Source of the DNA: Phycisphaerae bacterium
Lineage (GTDB): Bacteria; Planctomycetota; Phycisphaerae; UBA1845
NCBI GenBank assembly: GCA_029260015.1
Contig: JAJDEB010000036.1
Location: 434,001 to 498,000, forward strand
DNA length: 64,000 bases
Direction: 5' to 3'
Below are positions 1 through 8,915 of the stretch, in pieces (within the stretch, counting starts at the first letter, position 1; each line of letters begins with the position of its first letter). The position numbers were made by a program, and so were the translations under genes. The notes under the pieces were generated by a model. That model made no database searches, had not been told where the DNA came from, and worked only from the letters and a program-made list of their open reading frames with translations.

Positions 1-521
1 CGCTGGCACCGACTTTGAATCGTCGCGGGAACCTTGTGCGTTTCCGTCGTCGCCAGGATGAACTTCACATGTTCGGGCGGTTCTTCCAGCGTCTTGAGCA
101 ATGCGTTAAACGCGCCACTGCTGAGCATGTGGACTTCGTCAATAATATAAACCTTGAACCGCGAGCGGGCTGGTCGAAACGCCGCGTTACTGCGCAGCTC
201 GCGAATGTTATCAACACCGGTATTGCTTGCCGCGTCGATCTCAACCACATCCAGGTCTGATCCATCGGCGATCCGAACGCAAGATTCACACTCGCTGCAC
301 GGCGACGCGGTCGGTCCATCGCTCTTGTGGCAGTTCAGCGCCTTGGCAAGAATCCGCGCCATCGATGTCTTACCGACCCCGCGCGTCCCAGTGAACAGGT
401 ACCCGTGATGAATGCGACCCATTTCGATCGCGTTCTTGAGCGTTGTGGCGATGGCACCCTGACCGACGATCTCGCTGAAATCGCGACTTCGATATTTCCT
501 TGCGAGAACTTCGTAGGCCAT
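1..521 (-). CDS. dnaX: DNA polymerase III subunit gamma/tau, N-terminal part (cut by window edge)
   Basis: This is the clamp-loader ATPase of the replisome. Only the first 173 codons are in the window; the gene runs off the left edge. The protein starts [15 protein letters not shown]. Walker [10 protein letters not shown] is at residues 45-53, a four-Cys zinc site at C64, C75, C78 and C81, the Walker B-like [10 protein letters not shown] at about 124-133, and the sensor-1 segment [10 protein letters not shown] at about 154-163. These are the hallmarks of bacterial DnaX. The ATG at 519-521 is the first start that keeps the canonical N-terminus; no strong Shine-Dalgarno is visible. The SRP RNA gene lies directly upstream on the same strand, a neighbour arrangement seen in several bacteria. 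Confidence 0.95.
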   Translation of the reverse strand, partial: MAYEVLARKYRSRDFSEIVGQGAIATTLKNAIEMGRIHHGYLFTGTRGVGKTSMARILAKALNCHKSDGPTASPCSECESCVRIADGSDLDVVEIDAASNTGVDNIRELRSNAAFRPARSRFKVYIIDEVHMLSSGAFNALLKTLEEPPEHVKFILATTETHKVPATIQSRCQ

Positions 522-596
522 GGCGAGTTATCCCGGTTGTGCGATCCAAACGCGGCGATGGATGCATCAAAAACCAACAGCGATGCAAATAGAAAC

Positions 597-725
597 GGGG
601 GCGACACATTGACGGCCAGGTTGATCCACGGCACCTGAACCAAGAAGATGGGCTGCTCTGTTTCCAGCCTGACCCGTTTTCTGCTGGGCCCACTGCATGG
701 GACCCGGCCGTCAATGTTCGCCCCC
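597..725 (-). ncRNA. ffs: Signal recognition particle RNA, small bacterial (4.5S) type
   Basis: Read on the minus strand, the element starts GGGGGCGA and ends TCGCCCCC. The first and last 20 or so bases are complementary, including ACATTGACGGCC against GGCCGTCAATGT, giving one long helix. The apical domain carries the SRP helix-8 signature: GGTCAGG, a small stem-loop CTG-GAAA-CAG, then AGCAGCC. This matches the asymmetric-loop consensus that binds Ffh M domain. The length, about 129 nt, fits the small bacterial form. It lies between the cyclophilin gene and dnaX on the same strand. No open reading frame of quality overlaps it. Exact ends are inferred from the terminal helix. Confidence 0.9.
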
Positions 726-840
726 GATTAGATGACAGAATTAATCGTCCGCCCCAATGCAAAGCCTCGTTACCGCTTCGGTGAGCGGGCGCAGCACTAT
801 ATCGCATTTTGGGCAAATGATGAAGTGGTGCGGACGAAAA

Positions 841-1926
841 CTACGGCAATTCTGCCGGGACGGTGGGCAGTTGTGTCGGAACGGTTTTGACAGGCCGCGT
901 ATCTGGCGGTACATCGACGATTCGCACATAACTCACAATCACCCGATGCTTGGGGCGGCCAAACTCGTCGGTGGGTTGGGACATGATGTTGTCAAGCGTA
1001 GTCATCGATTCTTCACCCACGAGCTTGCCAAAAACGCTGTATCGCCCGTCCCATTCGGGGATGCGCGATGCCGTCACAAAGAACTGACAGCTTGCAGAAT
1101 TCGGGTCGGATTCGAGGCGGGCCATGCAGACCGTGCCACGATCGATGGGCGTGTTGTTGAATTCCGCATCGATCGTTTTACCATCTGGCCGCGTCCCGGT
1201 TCCGTCGCCTTTCGGGCAACCGGTCTGAAACAGGAAACCGGGGTCAATGCGGTGAATCGTCCTTTGGTTGTAGGCTCCGTCGCGGGCCAGTTCGATGAAG
1301 TTTTCAACATGCTTGGGAGCGTGTTCGTAGTCGAACTGAATCTTCATCGTCCCCCGATCGGTAAAGACGACGGCTTGCTTTCGCGGTTCGACATCAAAGG
1401 TCACCCGGTTCGACTGCACCGCACCGCCATAAGGCGACCAGATCATTTCGTAATGCCCTGCCCGTCGGACCGGTGGATAAAATTGCTCGATCGCCAGTGA
1501 CACGCCGACAATACCCTTTGCCGGAATGTGCAATTCATTCGTGTTGGCGGGTGGTTGGTATCCGAACACGTCTGTCCAGGTGTGCCCATAATCACCCTTG
1601 ATCGTCAAACCGGTGAAACCCTTCCCACTGAAAACATGGGGTAGCGATAAAGCCGCTTCTGGCGAACTGCTGTTGGTTCCCATTCCCGGAGGCGTCAGAA
1701 CCATCGGCGAGTCGGTCGTATTTCGCAGAATAAAATCGACCACGATCGGATCGCCCGGAACAACGGTATGGGTGTGCGGAATCAAGTGCGCTTCAAGCCC
1801 GCTGTAGCTTTGACCGAGTGTCACCCGACTAGCCGCCAACGCACACAACACACCCGCCAGCAAATGCAGACGAATCCCAACAGTTTTCTTGCGTGGTGAA
1901 TGCTGCAATGTGTTGACCGTCGTCAA
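841..1926 (-). CDS. Secreted cyclophilin-type peptidyl-prolyl cis-trans isomerase
   Basis: The enzyme catalyses cis-trans isomerisation of X-Pro bonds and probably assists folding of exported proteins. The 361-aa protein begins with a basic stretch and a hydrophobic segment (about residues 18-38) that looks like a signal peptide. Residues about 45-180 form a beta-rich domain I do not recognise. The C-terminal cyclophilin domain covers about 185-338, with IHRIDPGFLFQTG (catalytic-type Arg226 and Gln234), DPNSASCQFFVT and RYSVFGKLV. The domain order, unknown N-terminal domain plus cyclophilin, is less usual than a bare cyclophilin. It lies upstream of the SRP RNA on the same strand. Confidence 0.9.
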   Translation of the reverse strand: MTTVNTLQHSPRKKTVGIRLHLLAGVLCALAASRVTLGQSYSGLEAHLIPHTHTVVPGDPIVVDFILRNTTDSPMVLTPPGMGTNSSSPEAALSLPHVFSGKGFTGLTIKGDYGHTWTDVFGYQPPANTNELHIPAKGIVGVSLAIEQFYPPVRRAGHYEMIWSPYGGAVQSNRVTFDVEPRKQAVVFTDRGTMKIQFDYEHAPKHVENFIELARDGAYNQRTIHRIDPGFLFQTGCPKGDGTGTRPDGKTIDAEFNNTPIDRGTVCMARLESDPNSASCQFFVTASRIPEWDGRYSVFGKLVGEESMTTLDNIMSQPTDEFGRPKHRVIVSYVRIVDVPPDTRPVKTVPTQLPTVPAELP

Positions 1927-2062
1927 AGACTTGAACCTCGAATGTCCCTAGATACCCCTGGACCGATCATTCCGCCCACCGGCTTGCCATGCCACCGACT
2001 TGAAGACCCGCATTCTGACTGATTGATCGGCGTTGTCTACTCCAATTCGTTTCTGTCGCGAC

Positions 2063-2139
2063 GGTTACAGATTCTACCCTGCAACCGGGGGATCGGTTGC
2101 AATCCGCGAGCCACTAGCAGCAATATGATACTTGGTATC
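2063..2139 (+). promoter_or_regulatory. Structured leader upstream of the ABC importer operon (possible regulatory RNA)
   Basis: Two perfect hairpins are visible: a 7-bp stem GCAACCG/CGGTTGC at 2081-2100 with a 6-nt loop, and a 5-bp stem GATAC/GTATC at 2127-2139. They lie 80-120 bases before a BtuF/FecB-like binding protein, where a cobalamin riboswitch might be expected. Short stretches (a GGTTGCAATCC piece and GAGCCACTAGC) vaguely resemble that class, but a B12 box (GCCACTG and AGnCAGGAnACC elements) cannot be laid out. I therefore claim only a structured leader. Confidence 0.25.
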
Positions 2140-2216
2140 CTTGACCGTTTGCCCCTGCGCATGACAATGGCCCCAGAAAACTTGCTATCGGTCCTTTTGA
2201 ATTGACTGAAACGATC

Positions 2217-3119
2217 ATGCGGATTCAGACGCTTTTGAGACTCGCTACGACGATGTACGCCCTCGTGGGCACGCTCGCATTCTGTTTCGCCTCGGGCGAT
2301 TCTGGAAAGCCAACACCGACCCCGCGCCGCATCATCGCCACCTCACCCAGCAACACCGAAATCATCTGTGCCCTCGGTGCTGCCGATCGGCTGGTCGCTG
2401 TCAGTTCCTATGCCACCCATCCGCCCGAAATTCTCAAGCTGCCCAAAATCGGCGGACTCTTCGATCCGGACATGGAAGCGATCCTCACCCTCGCCCCCGA
2501 TCTACTAGTCATGCGCGGTCGCAATCCGCATGTTGAAAAACTCTGCCTCGACCACAACATCCGATTCTACGAAGACAAGACCGACACGCTCGATACGCTT
2601 TACAACACGATTCGCGAACTGGGCGACATCCTCGATCGATCGAAAGAAGCGGCTGAGTTAATCGAGAGCACGCGCATTCGACTCGACAAGATCAAGAACG
2701 CCGCCGCATCGCGCAAACGCCCGAGGGTTTTGCTGACGTTGCGCAGCCCGGACAAACTCGGCGGGATCACCACGGTATCGCGCAGCTCATATCTCGGTCA
2801 GGTCATCGAACTGGCTGGCGGTGATAACGTGTTCGCATCGCTAAGCACGCCATATCCACAGATCAGTTTGGAAGATATCGTCAGCAAACAACCCGACATC
2901 ATCATTGAAGCCATGCCCGGCGAAGACAATCCCGAAGCGTTGCGCGAACAACTCCTCAGACAATGGCGCGATCTCGGCAGCATCGATGCCGCCAGTCAAG
3001 GGAATGTCGTTGTGCTAACCGAAGATTACGTTTTGATTCCCTCACCGCGCGTCGTGTTGTTAGCCGAACGCCTTAATCGAATCTTTCAATCGCTGGAATC
3101 CAATCGTGACAACGATTGA
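2217..3119 (+). CDS. ABC importer periplasmic substrate-binding protein (BtuF/FecB-like)
   Basis: This protein would capture a metal chelate (cobalamin, haem or a siderophore) outside the inner membrane and hand it to the permease encoded two genes downstream. It has an N-terminal signal peptide, a first lobe starting RRIIATSPSNTEIICALGAA, the conserved VAVSSYATHPPEILKLPKIGG region, a long helical linker at about residues 150-165, and a second lobe with GGDNVFAS and ISLEDIVSKQPDIII. This is the TroA/BtuF helical-backbone fold. I start it at ATG 2217; an in-frame TTG at 2202 would add five residues. It overlaps the ATPase gene by 14 bases, so the three genes form one operon. Substrate cannot be told from sequence. 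Confidence 0.9.
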   Translation: MRIQTLLRLATTMYALVGTLAFCFASGDSGKPTPTPRRIIATSPSNTEIICALGAADRLVAVSSYATHPPEILKLPKIGGLFDPDMEAILTLAPDLLVMRGRNPHVEKLCLDHNIRFYEDKTDTLDTLYNTIRELGDILDRSKEAAELIESTRIRLDKIKNAAASRKRPRVLLTLRSPDKLGGITTVSRSSYLGQVIELAGGDNVFASLSTPYPQISLEDIVSKQPDIIIEAMPGEDNPEALREQLLRQWRDLGSIDAASQGNVVVLTEDYVLIPSPRVVLLAERLNRIFQSLESNRDND

Positions 3120-3945
3120 CCCCGCGATGATGAAAGTGCGCGGTTTGCAGTTTGGGTACACACCCACGAAACCGTTCCTTGGCCCCATCGACCTCGACAT
3201 TCACCGTCGCCGGATACTTGCAGTGGTCGGACCAAACGGTGCGGGCAAAAGTACGCTGCTGCGATTGATTGCGGGCTTGATTCAACCACGATCGGGCGAA
3301 ATTCTCTTTGCAGATACACCGCTGAATCGAATGCGATTGCGCGATCGCGCCCGACACATCACGTTTCTGCCGCAAAAACCGACCGCCCCCGCATCAACAT
3401 CGGTGATGGAAATCGTTTCGCTCGGTCGTCATCCCCATCGCCGATTCGGGTTGTTCGAATCGCTAGCCGACAAAGCCACAATTCATCGTTCGATGGAGCA
3501 GACCCAAACCACCGCATACGCGAATCGTCGTATGGACACTCTTTCAGGCGGAGAAGCCCAACGCGTTCACCTTGCCGCCTCGTTGGCTCAGGAGCCCAAA
3601 ATCCTCATCCTCGACGAACCGACAGCAGAGCTTGACCTTCGCTATCAACTGCAAATCTTTGAATTGCTTCGCGAATTGACCGACCGCGAAAACCTGGCGA
3701 CAGTCGTTGTCACGCACGATCTGAACCTTGCGCGACGCTTTGCCGACGATGCCTTGCTGCTGTCCTGCGGGCACGTCGCAGCTCAGGGGCCCGCTGATAC
3801 AGTGCTGGTCCCCGAAACGCTCGAAGGTGTTTATGGCGTGACTTTCAAAACCTCAGAGACCGAAAATCAAACGTGGTTACTCGCGCAAGATGCGGTCGAT
3901 GCGGAATCATCAACAATCATTGACGATGGCGGGACGTTCGGCTGA
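3106..3945 (+). CDS. ABC importer ATP-binding protein (BtuD/FecE/FhuC-like)
   Basis: This is the nucleotide-binding subunit of the importer. The 279-aa protein shows Walker A GPNGAGKST at residues 42-50, Q-loop Gln90, signature LSGGE at 146-150, Walker B ILILDEPTAELD at about 166-177 and the H-loop His204 in VVTHD. All catalytic residues are present. It starts at a GTG inside the end of the preceding gene; an ATG at 3127 is a possible later start. Its TGA stop shares one base with the ATG of the permease gene, so translation is probably coupled. Confidence 0.92.
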   Translation: MTTIDPAMMKVRGLQFGYTPTKPFLGPIDLDIHRRRILAVVGPNGAGKSTLLRLIAGLIQPRSGEILFADTPLNRMRLRDRARHITFLPQKPTAPASTSVMEIVSLGRHPHRRFGLFESLADKATIHRSMEQTQTTAYANRRMDTLSGGEAQRVHLAASLAQEPKILILDEPTAELDLRYQLQIFELLRELTDRENLATVVVTHDLNLARRFADDALLLSCGHVAAQGPADTVLVPETLEGVYGVTFKTSETENQTWLLAQDAVDAESSTIIDDGGTFG

Positions 3946-4988
3946 TGGGTGCGGTTTCAAAAACAACATTTATCCGGGCGATGTTCATCTGCGGTCTCGT
4001 CCTCGCGGTGATGATCCTCGTCAGTCCCGGAATCGGCACGCAAGACGTCGGCATCTTCGATGCGTGGCGATCGCTCTTCGATGATGAACCGAACCGAATC
4101 CATCATGCCATCGCATGGCAATTGCGTTTTCCGCGCACGCTGAAGGCTCTGGTTGCAGGTTCCGCGCTAGCCCTTTGCGGTGCGGTGTTTCAAACTCTTT
4201 TTCGCAATCCACTCGCGACGCCATACACCGTTGGCATTGCCAGCGGAGCATCCTTGGGCGCACTGATCTGCTACAAGCTTCACTGGCTTACGACGATTGG
4301 CGGCATTTCGTCCGTATCCATCGGCGCGCTGGCTGGCGCAATCGGCGTGCTTCTCGTCGTGCTCCTGTTGGCCCGCTCGGCTGCCCGCGTCACCGGCAAC
4401 ACGTTGCTGCTTGCGGGTGTCACCATCGGATTCTTCTGCTCCGGTATGATGATGTTCATCACATCGCTCGCCGACGTCTCCGAAACGCACAAGACCGTCC
4501 GCTGGTTGATGGGCACGCTCGACACCTATGGCCACGTCGAACTCACGATGCTTCTGCCATTAATCATTCCACCGTGCCTGCTGCTGCTTTGGTTTGCCCG
4601 CGATCTGAATCAATACTCCGTCGGTACAGAATTGGCGGCATCGCGCGGTGTGAGCGTCGAAAAACTCGAGATCGCCTCAATCATCGCCGGTTCGCTCGCG
4701 GTTTCGGCAATTGTCTCAATGTGCGGACCCATCGGATTCGTCGGCTTAATCATCCCCCATCTGGTGCGTCTCGGTTTCGGATTCGATCATCGCATCGTGT
4801 TACCGGCATCGCTGCTGCTGGGCGGCGCGTTCCTGATCGGATGCGATTTTCTCACCGCCCTTGCCCCGCATTGGTACGGACAGCTCACCCACACAGCCAC
4901 CACAACGGCTCGCCTGCCCATCGGCGTGATGACCGCAATTGTAGGTACGCCTGTGTTTCTGATCCTGCTTTGCTCCAAACGCTCATAA
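3945..4988 (+). CDS. ABC importer permease, FecCD family
   Basis: This is the membrane channel of the importer. The 347-aa protein is strongly hydrophobic with about ten membrane segments. It has family hallmarks: RFPRTLKALVAGSALALCGAVFQ near the N-terminus (conserved R-x-PR and G-x-x-x-Q), NPLATPYTVGIASGASLGA, and GPIGFVGLIIPHLVR, the coupling region that contacts the ATPase. Only one permease gene is present, so the channel is expected to be a homodimer as in BtuC. The start ATG overlaps the upstream stop by one base. Confidence 0.92.
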   Translation: MGAVSKTTFIRAMFICGLVLAVMILVSPGIGTQDVGIFDAWRSLFDDEPNRIHHAIAWQLRFPRTLKALVAGSALALCGAVFQTLFRNPLATPYTVGIASGASLGALICYKLHWLTTIGGISSVSIGALAGAIGVLLVVLLLARSAARVTGNTLLLAGVTIGFFCSGMMMFITSLADVSETHKTVRWLMGTLDTYGHVELTMLLPLIIPPCLLLLWFARDLNQYSVGTELAASRGVSVEKLEIASIIAGSLAVSAIVSMCGPIGFVGLIIPHLVRLGFGFDHRIVLPASLLLGGAFLIGCDFLTALAPHWYGQLTHTATTTARLPIGVMTAIVGTPVFLILLCSKRS

Positions 4989-5051
4989 CGGTCGAACGCA
5001 TCCGGCTTACTTCTTGCCGCGCTAATTTCTTGTCTGTGACCCCACCGCATC

Positions 5052-5057
5052 TATAAT
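5052..5057 (+). promoter_or_regulatory. Candidate -10 box for cysE
   Basis: A perfect TATAAT lies here, with a TTG-like -35 (TTGTCT) 15 bases upstream. Transcription would start near 5064, only about five bases before the TTG start at 5069, which makes either a near-leaderless message or a later GTG start (5093) plausible. Confidence 0.4.
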
Positions 5058-5068
5058 CAGGCCATTGA

Positions 5069-6079
5069 TTGATTCTCAGTGACCCATCGAAAGTGCGCGA
5101 AGTGCCTGACAAATTTACCCTTGGTGACAAGCTGCCCGACCTCGTCAAAGCCGTCGTAGACAGCTACGAAAAGGACGCCCGCACGCGCCACATCGATTGC
5201 GAGTTCCTTCCCGCACCGAAAGAAGTCAACGAACTCATTCGCCTTTCGCTCGAGTTATTTTTCCCGGGATTCCTCGGCCGCCAGGATCTGACGACGTTTA
5301 ACGTTTCGTTTCACGTCGGCGAATTGTTGCCGATGATCGCCAAGCTGCTGCACCGCCAAGTTAAGAAATGCCTCTGCTATCATCAGATTCAGGTGGAAGG
5401 TCGCTCGCCTGATGACAAAGGCTGTCATGACAAAGCCGATCAGATCACGCACGCACTGCTGGAGCGCATCGTTGACCTGCGCGACATGCTGTCAGACGAC
5501 GTGCAAGCCGCATTCGACGGCGACCCTGCGGCGATCAACCATGATGAAGTGATCCTGGCCTATCCTGGTTTGCTCGCGATCGCAGTGCATCGGTTGGCCC
5601 ACGAGTTATATCGTGCCGACGTGCCGATGCTCCCGCGCATGATTTCCGAATGGGCCCATCGCGAAACCGGCGTAGACATTCACCCCGGTGCGAAGATCGG
5701 GAGAAGCTTTTTCATCGATCACGGTACTGGTGTGGTCATTGGCGAGACGACCGAAATCGGCAACAACGTGAAGGTGTATCAGGGCGTGACGCTCGGTGCG
5801 TTATCATTCCCAAAAGACGCGAGGGGCCGGGTGATTCGCGGCACCAAACGCCACCCCACCGTCGAAGACGATGTCACCATTTATGCCAACGCGATTATTC
5901 TCGGCGGTGAAACAGTTTTGAAAAAGGGTTGCGTGATCGGCGGATCGGTCTTTGTCACCGCATCGGTTCCCAAAAACGCCACAGTCACCATCACGCCGCC
6001 GGCCCTGCGGATGAAGAAACGCGGATTCAGCGAACCGCCGCAGAACGATGACATTCCGATGGGCGATTTTCAAATCTAA
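5069..6079 (+). CDS. cysE: Serine O-acetyltransferase (CysE/EpsC type)
   Basis: The enzyme transfers acetyl from acetyl-CoA to L-serine, the first step of cysteine synthesis. The 336-aa protein has a helical N-terminal half (oligomerisation and serine-site helices, including EWAHRETGVDIHPGA) and a left-handed beta-helix made of hexapeptide repeats. The catalytic region FFIDHGTGVVIGETTEIG (Asp217, His218) is intact. A loop GALSFPKDARGRVIRGTKRHP interrupts the hexapeptides, as in the longer EpsC-like enzymes. The start is uncertain: TTG at 5069 or GTG at 5093. A REPIN follows four bases after the stop. It probably stands alone as a transcript, separated by 80 bases from the ABC operon. Confidence 0.9.
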   Translation: MILSDPSKVREVPDKFTLGDKLPDLVKAVVDSYEKDARTRHIDCEFLPAPKEVNELIRLSLELFFPGFLGRQDLTTFNVSFHVGELLPMIAKLLHRQVKKCLCYHQIQVEGRSPDDKGCHDKADQITHALLERIVDLRDMLSDDVQAAFDGDPAAINHDEVILAYPGLLAIAVHRLAHELYRADVPMLPRMISEWAHRETGVDIHPGAKIGRSFFIDHGTGVVIGETTEIGNNVKVYQGVTLGALSFPKDARGRVIRGTKRHPTVEDDVTIYANAIILGGETVLKKGCVIGGSVFVTASVPKNATVTITPPALRMKKRGFSEPPQNDDIPMGDFQI

Positions 6080-6082
6080 AAT

Positions 6083-6147
6083 GTAGGGTGGGACGTGCCC
6101 ACCATGTCATAAACGATCCGATCGGCGGTGGGCACGGCCCACCCTAC
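6083..6147 (+). repeat. REPIN-like pair of inverted REP hairpins (GTAG head)
   Basis: The element begins GTAG and ends CTAC. The left arm is GGTGGG-ACGT-GCCCACC; the right arm is a perfect hairpin GGTGGGC-ACG-GCCCACC. A 23-base spacer separates them. The layout (tetranucleotide head, hairpin, spacer, inverted hairpin, tail) is that of REP doublets mobilised by RAYT transposases. It lies four bases after the cysE stop and 12 bases before the end of the next, convergent gene. Confidence 0.8.
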
Positions 6148-6159
6148 AAAAACGTCATA

Positions 6160-7698
6160 TCATTTTGATTTGTCTTTTTGCCGGGTCGAATCCAACCAAT
6201 CCTGCACATCTTCCAATTCGTATTGCTCCAGGCGCTCGCGCAGCGTGGCGATTAAGTCATCCAACTCGAAAGTCAAGTCCGGCGCACTAAACACCGAGAT
6301 CCGTCGCCCAAGAATCGGATCGCGAATCGTCAACACGCTCATGCCGTCATCACCGTGCGACCCTTCAAAACGCAGACGCCCCCGCTCGACCAACACTTTC
6401 ACACCGAAGTCCACATATTCGATCGTCTCCGGCAGAATCGAAGCCAATCGACCAAGATCGACGCCGAGTACATCCTTCGCAACGCCAAGGACCATGTCGC
6501 GGCTGATCGTTCCCGGCGCGTCGGACTTGCCAATCGCATCCACCGAAATATCCGCCCATTTGACTTCATTGTCCTCGACCAGCAAGCCGTTGATTCGGAC
6601 GCGAAGTTCACCCGTCACCACTCCGCGCCCGATCAGTTTCGTAATCGCTTCCAGCGGTATGCTCGCCGCGTCACCGACAACACTGGCGTGGTCGATTCGC
6701 TTTCCAACGATGCGGGCTTGCTGCACACGCAGATTAAAGAACCCGGTCAGTCCTGGTACTTTCGCGATCGACGCAATGTCTTCTAATCGAACATCTGAAA
6801 GACTGCCCCGAAATGATAAGGTTTCCAGTTCGCGGTTGGAAACGACCGCTTCGTCGAGCATGATATCGACTCGACCACGCACCGGTTGATCCAGCAGCGA
6901 CGATGCGAATTCCTCCAAACGAACCTCTCCAAGCGCCCCTCGAATGGTGATGCGCTGCGCCTCCGAATCATCGCGAAGCGTGATCGACCCATTGAACCAC
7001 CCGGAATTGATATCATTCCGAAAAAACTGCCCCAAACCCAAAACACCCATCGGAACCGGTGGAACATCCAGCGACACATGATGAAACTCCAAACCGGCTC
7101 CGGGCGTAAAGAGCGCATCGACTTTCAGCGGCGCAGCCAACTTACTGCCGTTGAATCGCTGAGCCGTCAAAACCGCATGGCCAGTCCCGTCGGGTGCAAA
7201 TCGAACGTCACCATCGGTCTCTTGAATGACAAGTCCTATTCCGTTTCGTTTCCAAGCAATATCAAACCCATCGAGACGCACACTGGCCAACCCCAACGCC
7301 TGAAAATCATGCCCCAACCCACCCGCCAACATCGCGCGGTATTCGCTTGGGCCAAGATCATTCGAATCGAGCATTAGCGTCCCCGCATTGAGATCAAGGG
7401 CGATGTGTTTGCCATCTTCACCAGCATTGAGTCGCCAAATGGCATCGCCGCAACGAAAAGTCGGCTCGTCAATTTCTGGAAGAAATATCTGAATGCCGGA
7501 GAATCGTCGCGTGCTGCCGGAAAGCGGTGTGACCCGTTCGATCTTTGTGCGCAGCTTGAGATAGTCGCCAACCTGCCGCTCAATCGACTGACGATAGGCA
7601 TCGCTGCGAATGTAAACCGCGTATCCGATGGCCGACGAAATCGACCCGACGACCACCAGGATAGAAAGAACCAGGATGACTTGGCGATGGCGCAGCAA
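6160..7698 (-). CDS. AsmA/YhdP-like membrane-anchored protein of unknown function
   Basis: The 512-aa protein has one N-terminal membrane segment (about residues 6-26) followed by a large region of alternating beta strands. The pattern is of the AsmA/DUF3971 type, with repeated phrases such as VRLEEFASSLLDQPVRGRVD, VRLEDIASIAKVPGLTGFF and VTGELRVRINGL. Members of that superfamily work in the envelope, some as lipid conduits. I assign only the general resemblance. The start is a TTG with GGAG eight bases upstream; no ATG is available nearby. It follows aroC on the same strand after about 47 bases. Confidence 0.7.
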   Translation of the reverse strand: MLRHRQVILVLSILVVVGSISSAIGYAVYIRSDAYRQSIERQVGDYLKLRTKIERVTPLSGSTRRFSGIQIFLPEIDEPTFRCGDAIWRLNAGEDGKHIALDLNAGTLMLDSNDLGPSEYRAMLAGGLGHDFQALGLASVRLDGFDIAWKRNGIGLVIQETDGDVRFAPDGTGHAVLTAQRFNGSKLAAPLKVDALFTPGAGLEFHHVSLDVPPVPMGVLGLGQFFRNDINSGWFNGSITLRDDSEAQRITIRGALGEVRLEEFASSLLDQPVRGRVDIMLDEAVVSNRELETLSFRGSLSDVRLEDIASIAKVPGLTGFFNLRVQQARIVGKRIDHASVVGDAASIPLEAITKLIGRGVVTGELRVRINGLLVEDNEVKWADISVDAIGKSDAPGTISRDMVLGVAKDVLGVDLGRLASILPETIEYVDFGVKVLVERGRLRFEGSHGDDGMSVLTIRDPILGRRISVFSAPDLTFELDDLIATLRERLEQYELEDVQDWLDSTRQKDKSK

Positions 7699-7745
7699 GA
7701 AGTGACTCCGTCGGGCTTCAGCGTAGACGACCAGTTTGCTCGGCG

Positions 7746-8897
7746 TTATAGATTGCGGGCTTCTTCGAGATAATGCTGATACGCCGCCCGCATTTCGTTC
7801 ATCGTATCACCGCTGAATTTTTCACACATCGCCCGGGCGATTTCAAACGCCACGACATTTTCGGCGACGACGCTGGCCGCGGGAACCGCGCAAACATCGC
7901 TGCGTTCGTAGTCGCTTCGTTGGGCGGCTTTGCTTTTGAGGTCAACGCTGTCCATCCCCATCAAAAGCGTCGCGATCGGTTTCATCACCCCGCGCACAAT
8001 CAATGGCTGGCCGTTGGACATCCCGCCCTCGAAACCACCCAGGCGATTGGTCTTGCGTACGAAACCGAGATTCGATGTGTCCCGTTGATTCGCATCGTAA
8101 TAGATTGCATCGTGGACCTGACTGCCCGGTTTACCCGCGACACCAAAACCATCGCCGATTTCCGCACCCTTAAATGCCTGAATACTGACGATCGCAAATG
8201 CGATGCGGGCATCAAGTTTGTCTTGCCATCGAAAGCAGCTGCCGACACCCGGTGGGAGGCCATGCACCTGCACTTCGACGATTCCACCGACGGTGTCCTT
8301 GTCTATCTTTGTTTGGCGGATGGCTTCGATCATTTTCTCTGCTGCTGTCGAATCCGGACAATACGCCTCATTCCCATCGCGCAATTCTCGCAACGCATCA
8401 GGATCAAGCGACGGATCGATGTCCGATTCAACAGGTCCAATGCTGCGGACGAACCCCACAACATCGACATTGAATTCATGGAGCAAACACTTAGCAATCG
8501 CACCGGCTGCTACCCGGGCTGCCGTCTCACGAGCGCTGGCCCGCTCGAGCGTGCTGCGGCAATCAGTCGTCAGCCATTTGAGGCTGCCCGCAAGGTCTGC
8601 ATGGCCAGGACGCGGATGGTTCACCACCGGAGCGTCGTCGATCCGCCAGTCCTTGTTCGCGACCTGCACAGCCATCGGCGAACCGATCGTCGCACCGCTG
8701 CGAATGCCGGAAAGAATATTGACGACATCCGTTTCGATCTTCATCCGTCCGCCGCGACCGTACCCGCCCTGCCGACGGCGCATCTCGCCGTTGATCAAAT
8801 CCAGGTCCAGTTGCAAGTCAGCCGGCAATCCCTCGATCATCACGATGAGCGATTGTCCGTGCGATTCGCCGGCCGTTCGATAGTCAAGCTGTGCCAT
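7746..8897 (-). CDS. aroC: Chorismate synthase
   Basis: The enzyme converts 5-enolpyruvylshikimate-3-phosphate to chorismate using reduced FMN, the last shared step to aromatic amino acids and folate. The 383-aa protein has the family signatures GESHGQSLIVMIEGLP at the N-terminus, RRRQGGYGRGGRM, PRPGHADLAGSLKW, RASARETAARVAAGA and GGFEGGMSNGQPL. Length is typical. The purC gene lies 18 bases upstream on the same strand, so the two are probably cotranscribed, with the AsmA-like gene downstream. Confidence 0.97.
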   Translation of the reverse strand: MAQLDYRTAGESHGQSLIVMIEGLPADLQLDLDLINGEMRRRQGGYGRGGRMKIETDVVNILSGIRSGATIGSPMAVQVANKDWRIDDAPVVNHPRPGHADLAGSLKWLTTDCRSTLERASARETAARVAAGAIAKCLLHEFNVDVVGFVRSIGPVESDIDPSLDPDALRELRDGNEAYCPDSTAAEKMIEAIRQTKIDKDTVGGIVEVQVHGLPPGVGSCFRWQDKLDARIAFAIVSIQAFKGAEIGDGFGVAGKPGSQVHDAIYYDANQRDTSNLGFVRKTNRLGGFEGGMSNGQPLIVRGVMKPIATLLMGMDSVDLKSKAAQRSDYERSDVCAVPAASVVAENVVAFEIARAMCEKFSGDTMNEMRAAYQHYLEEARNL

Positions 8898-8915
8898 ATT
8901 GCGTCACTTTTGTAT

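Noticed and set aside
2063..2153. Full cobalamin riboswitch upstream of the ABC operon
   Set aside because: Context is right and some short pieces look similar, but the B12 box and the GGGAAGG/CCACTG partners cannot be placed. Only a structured leader is reported.
4115..5056. Long plus-strand frame within the permease gene
   Set aside because: It is an alternate frame of the FecCD gene with Arg/His-rich, non-protein-like composition.
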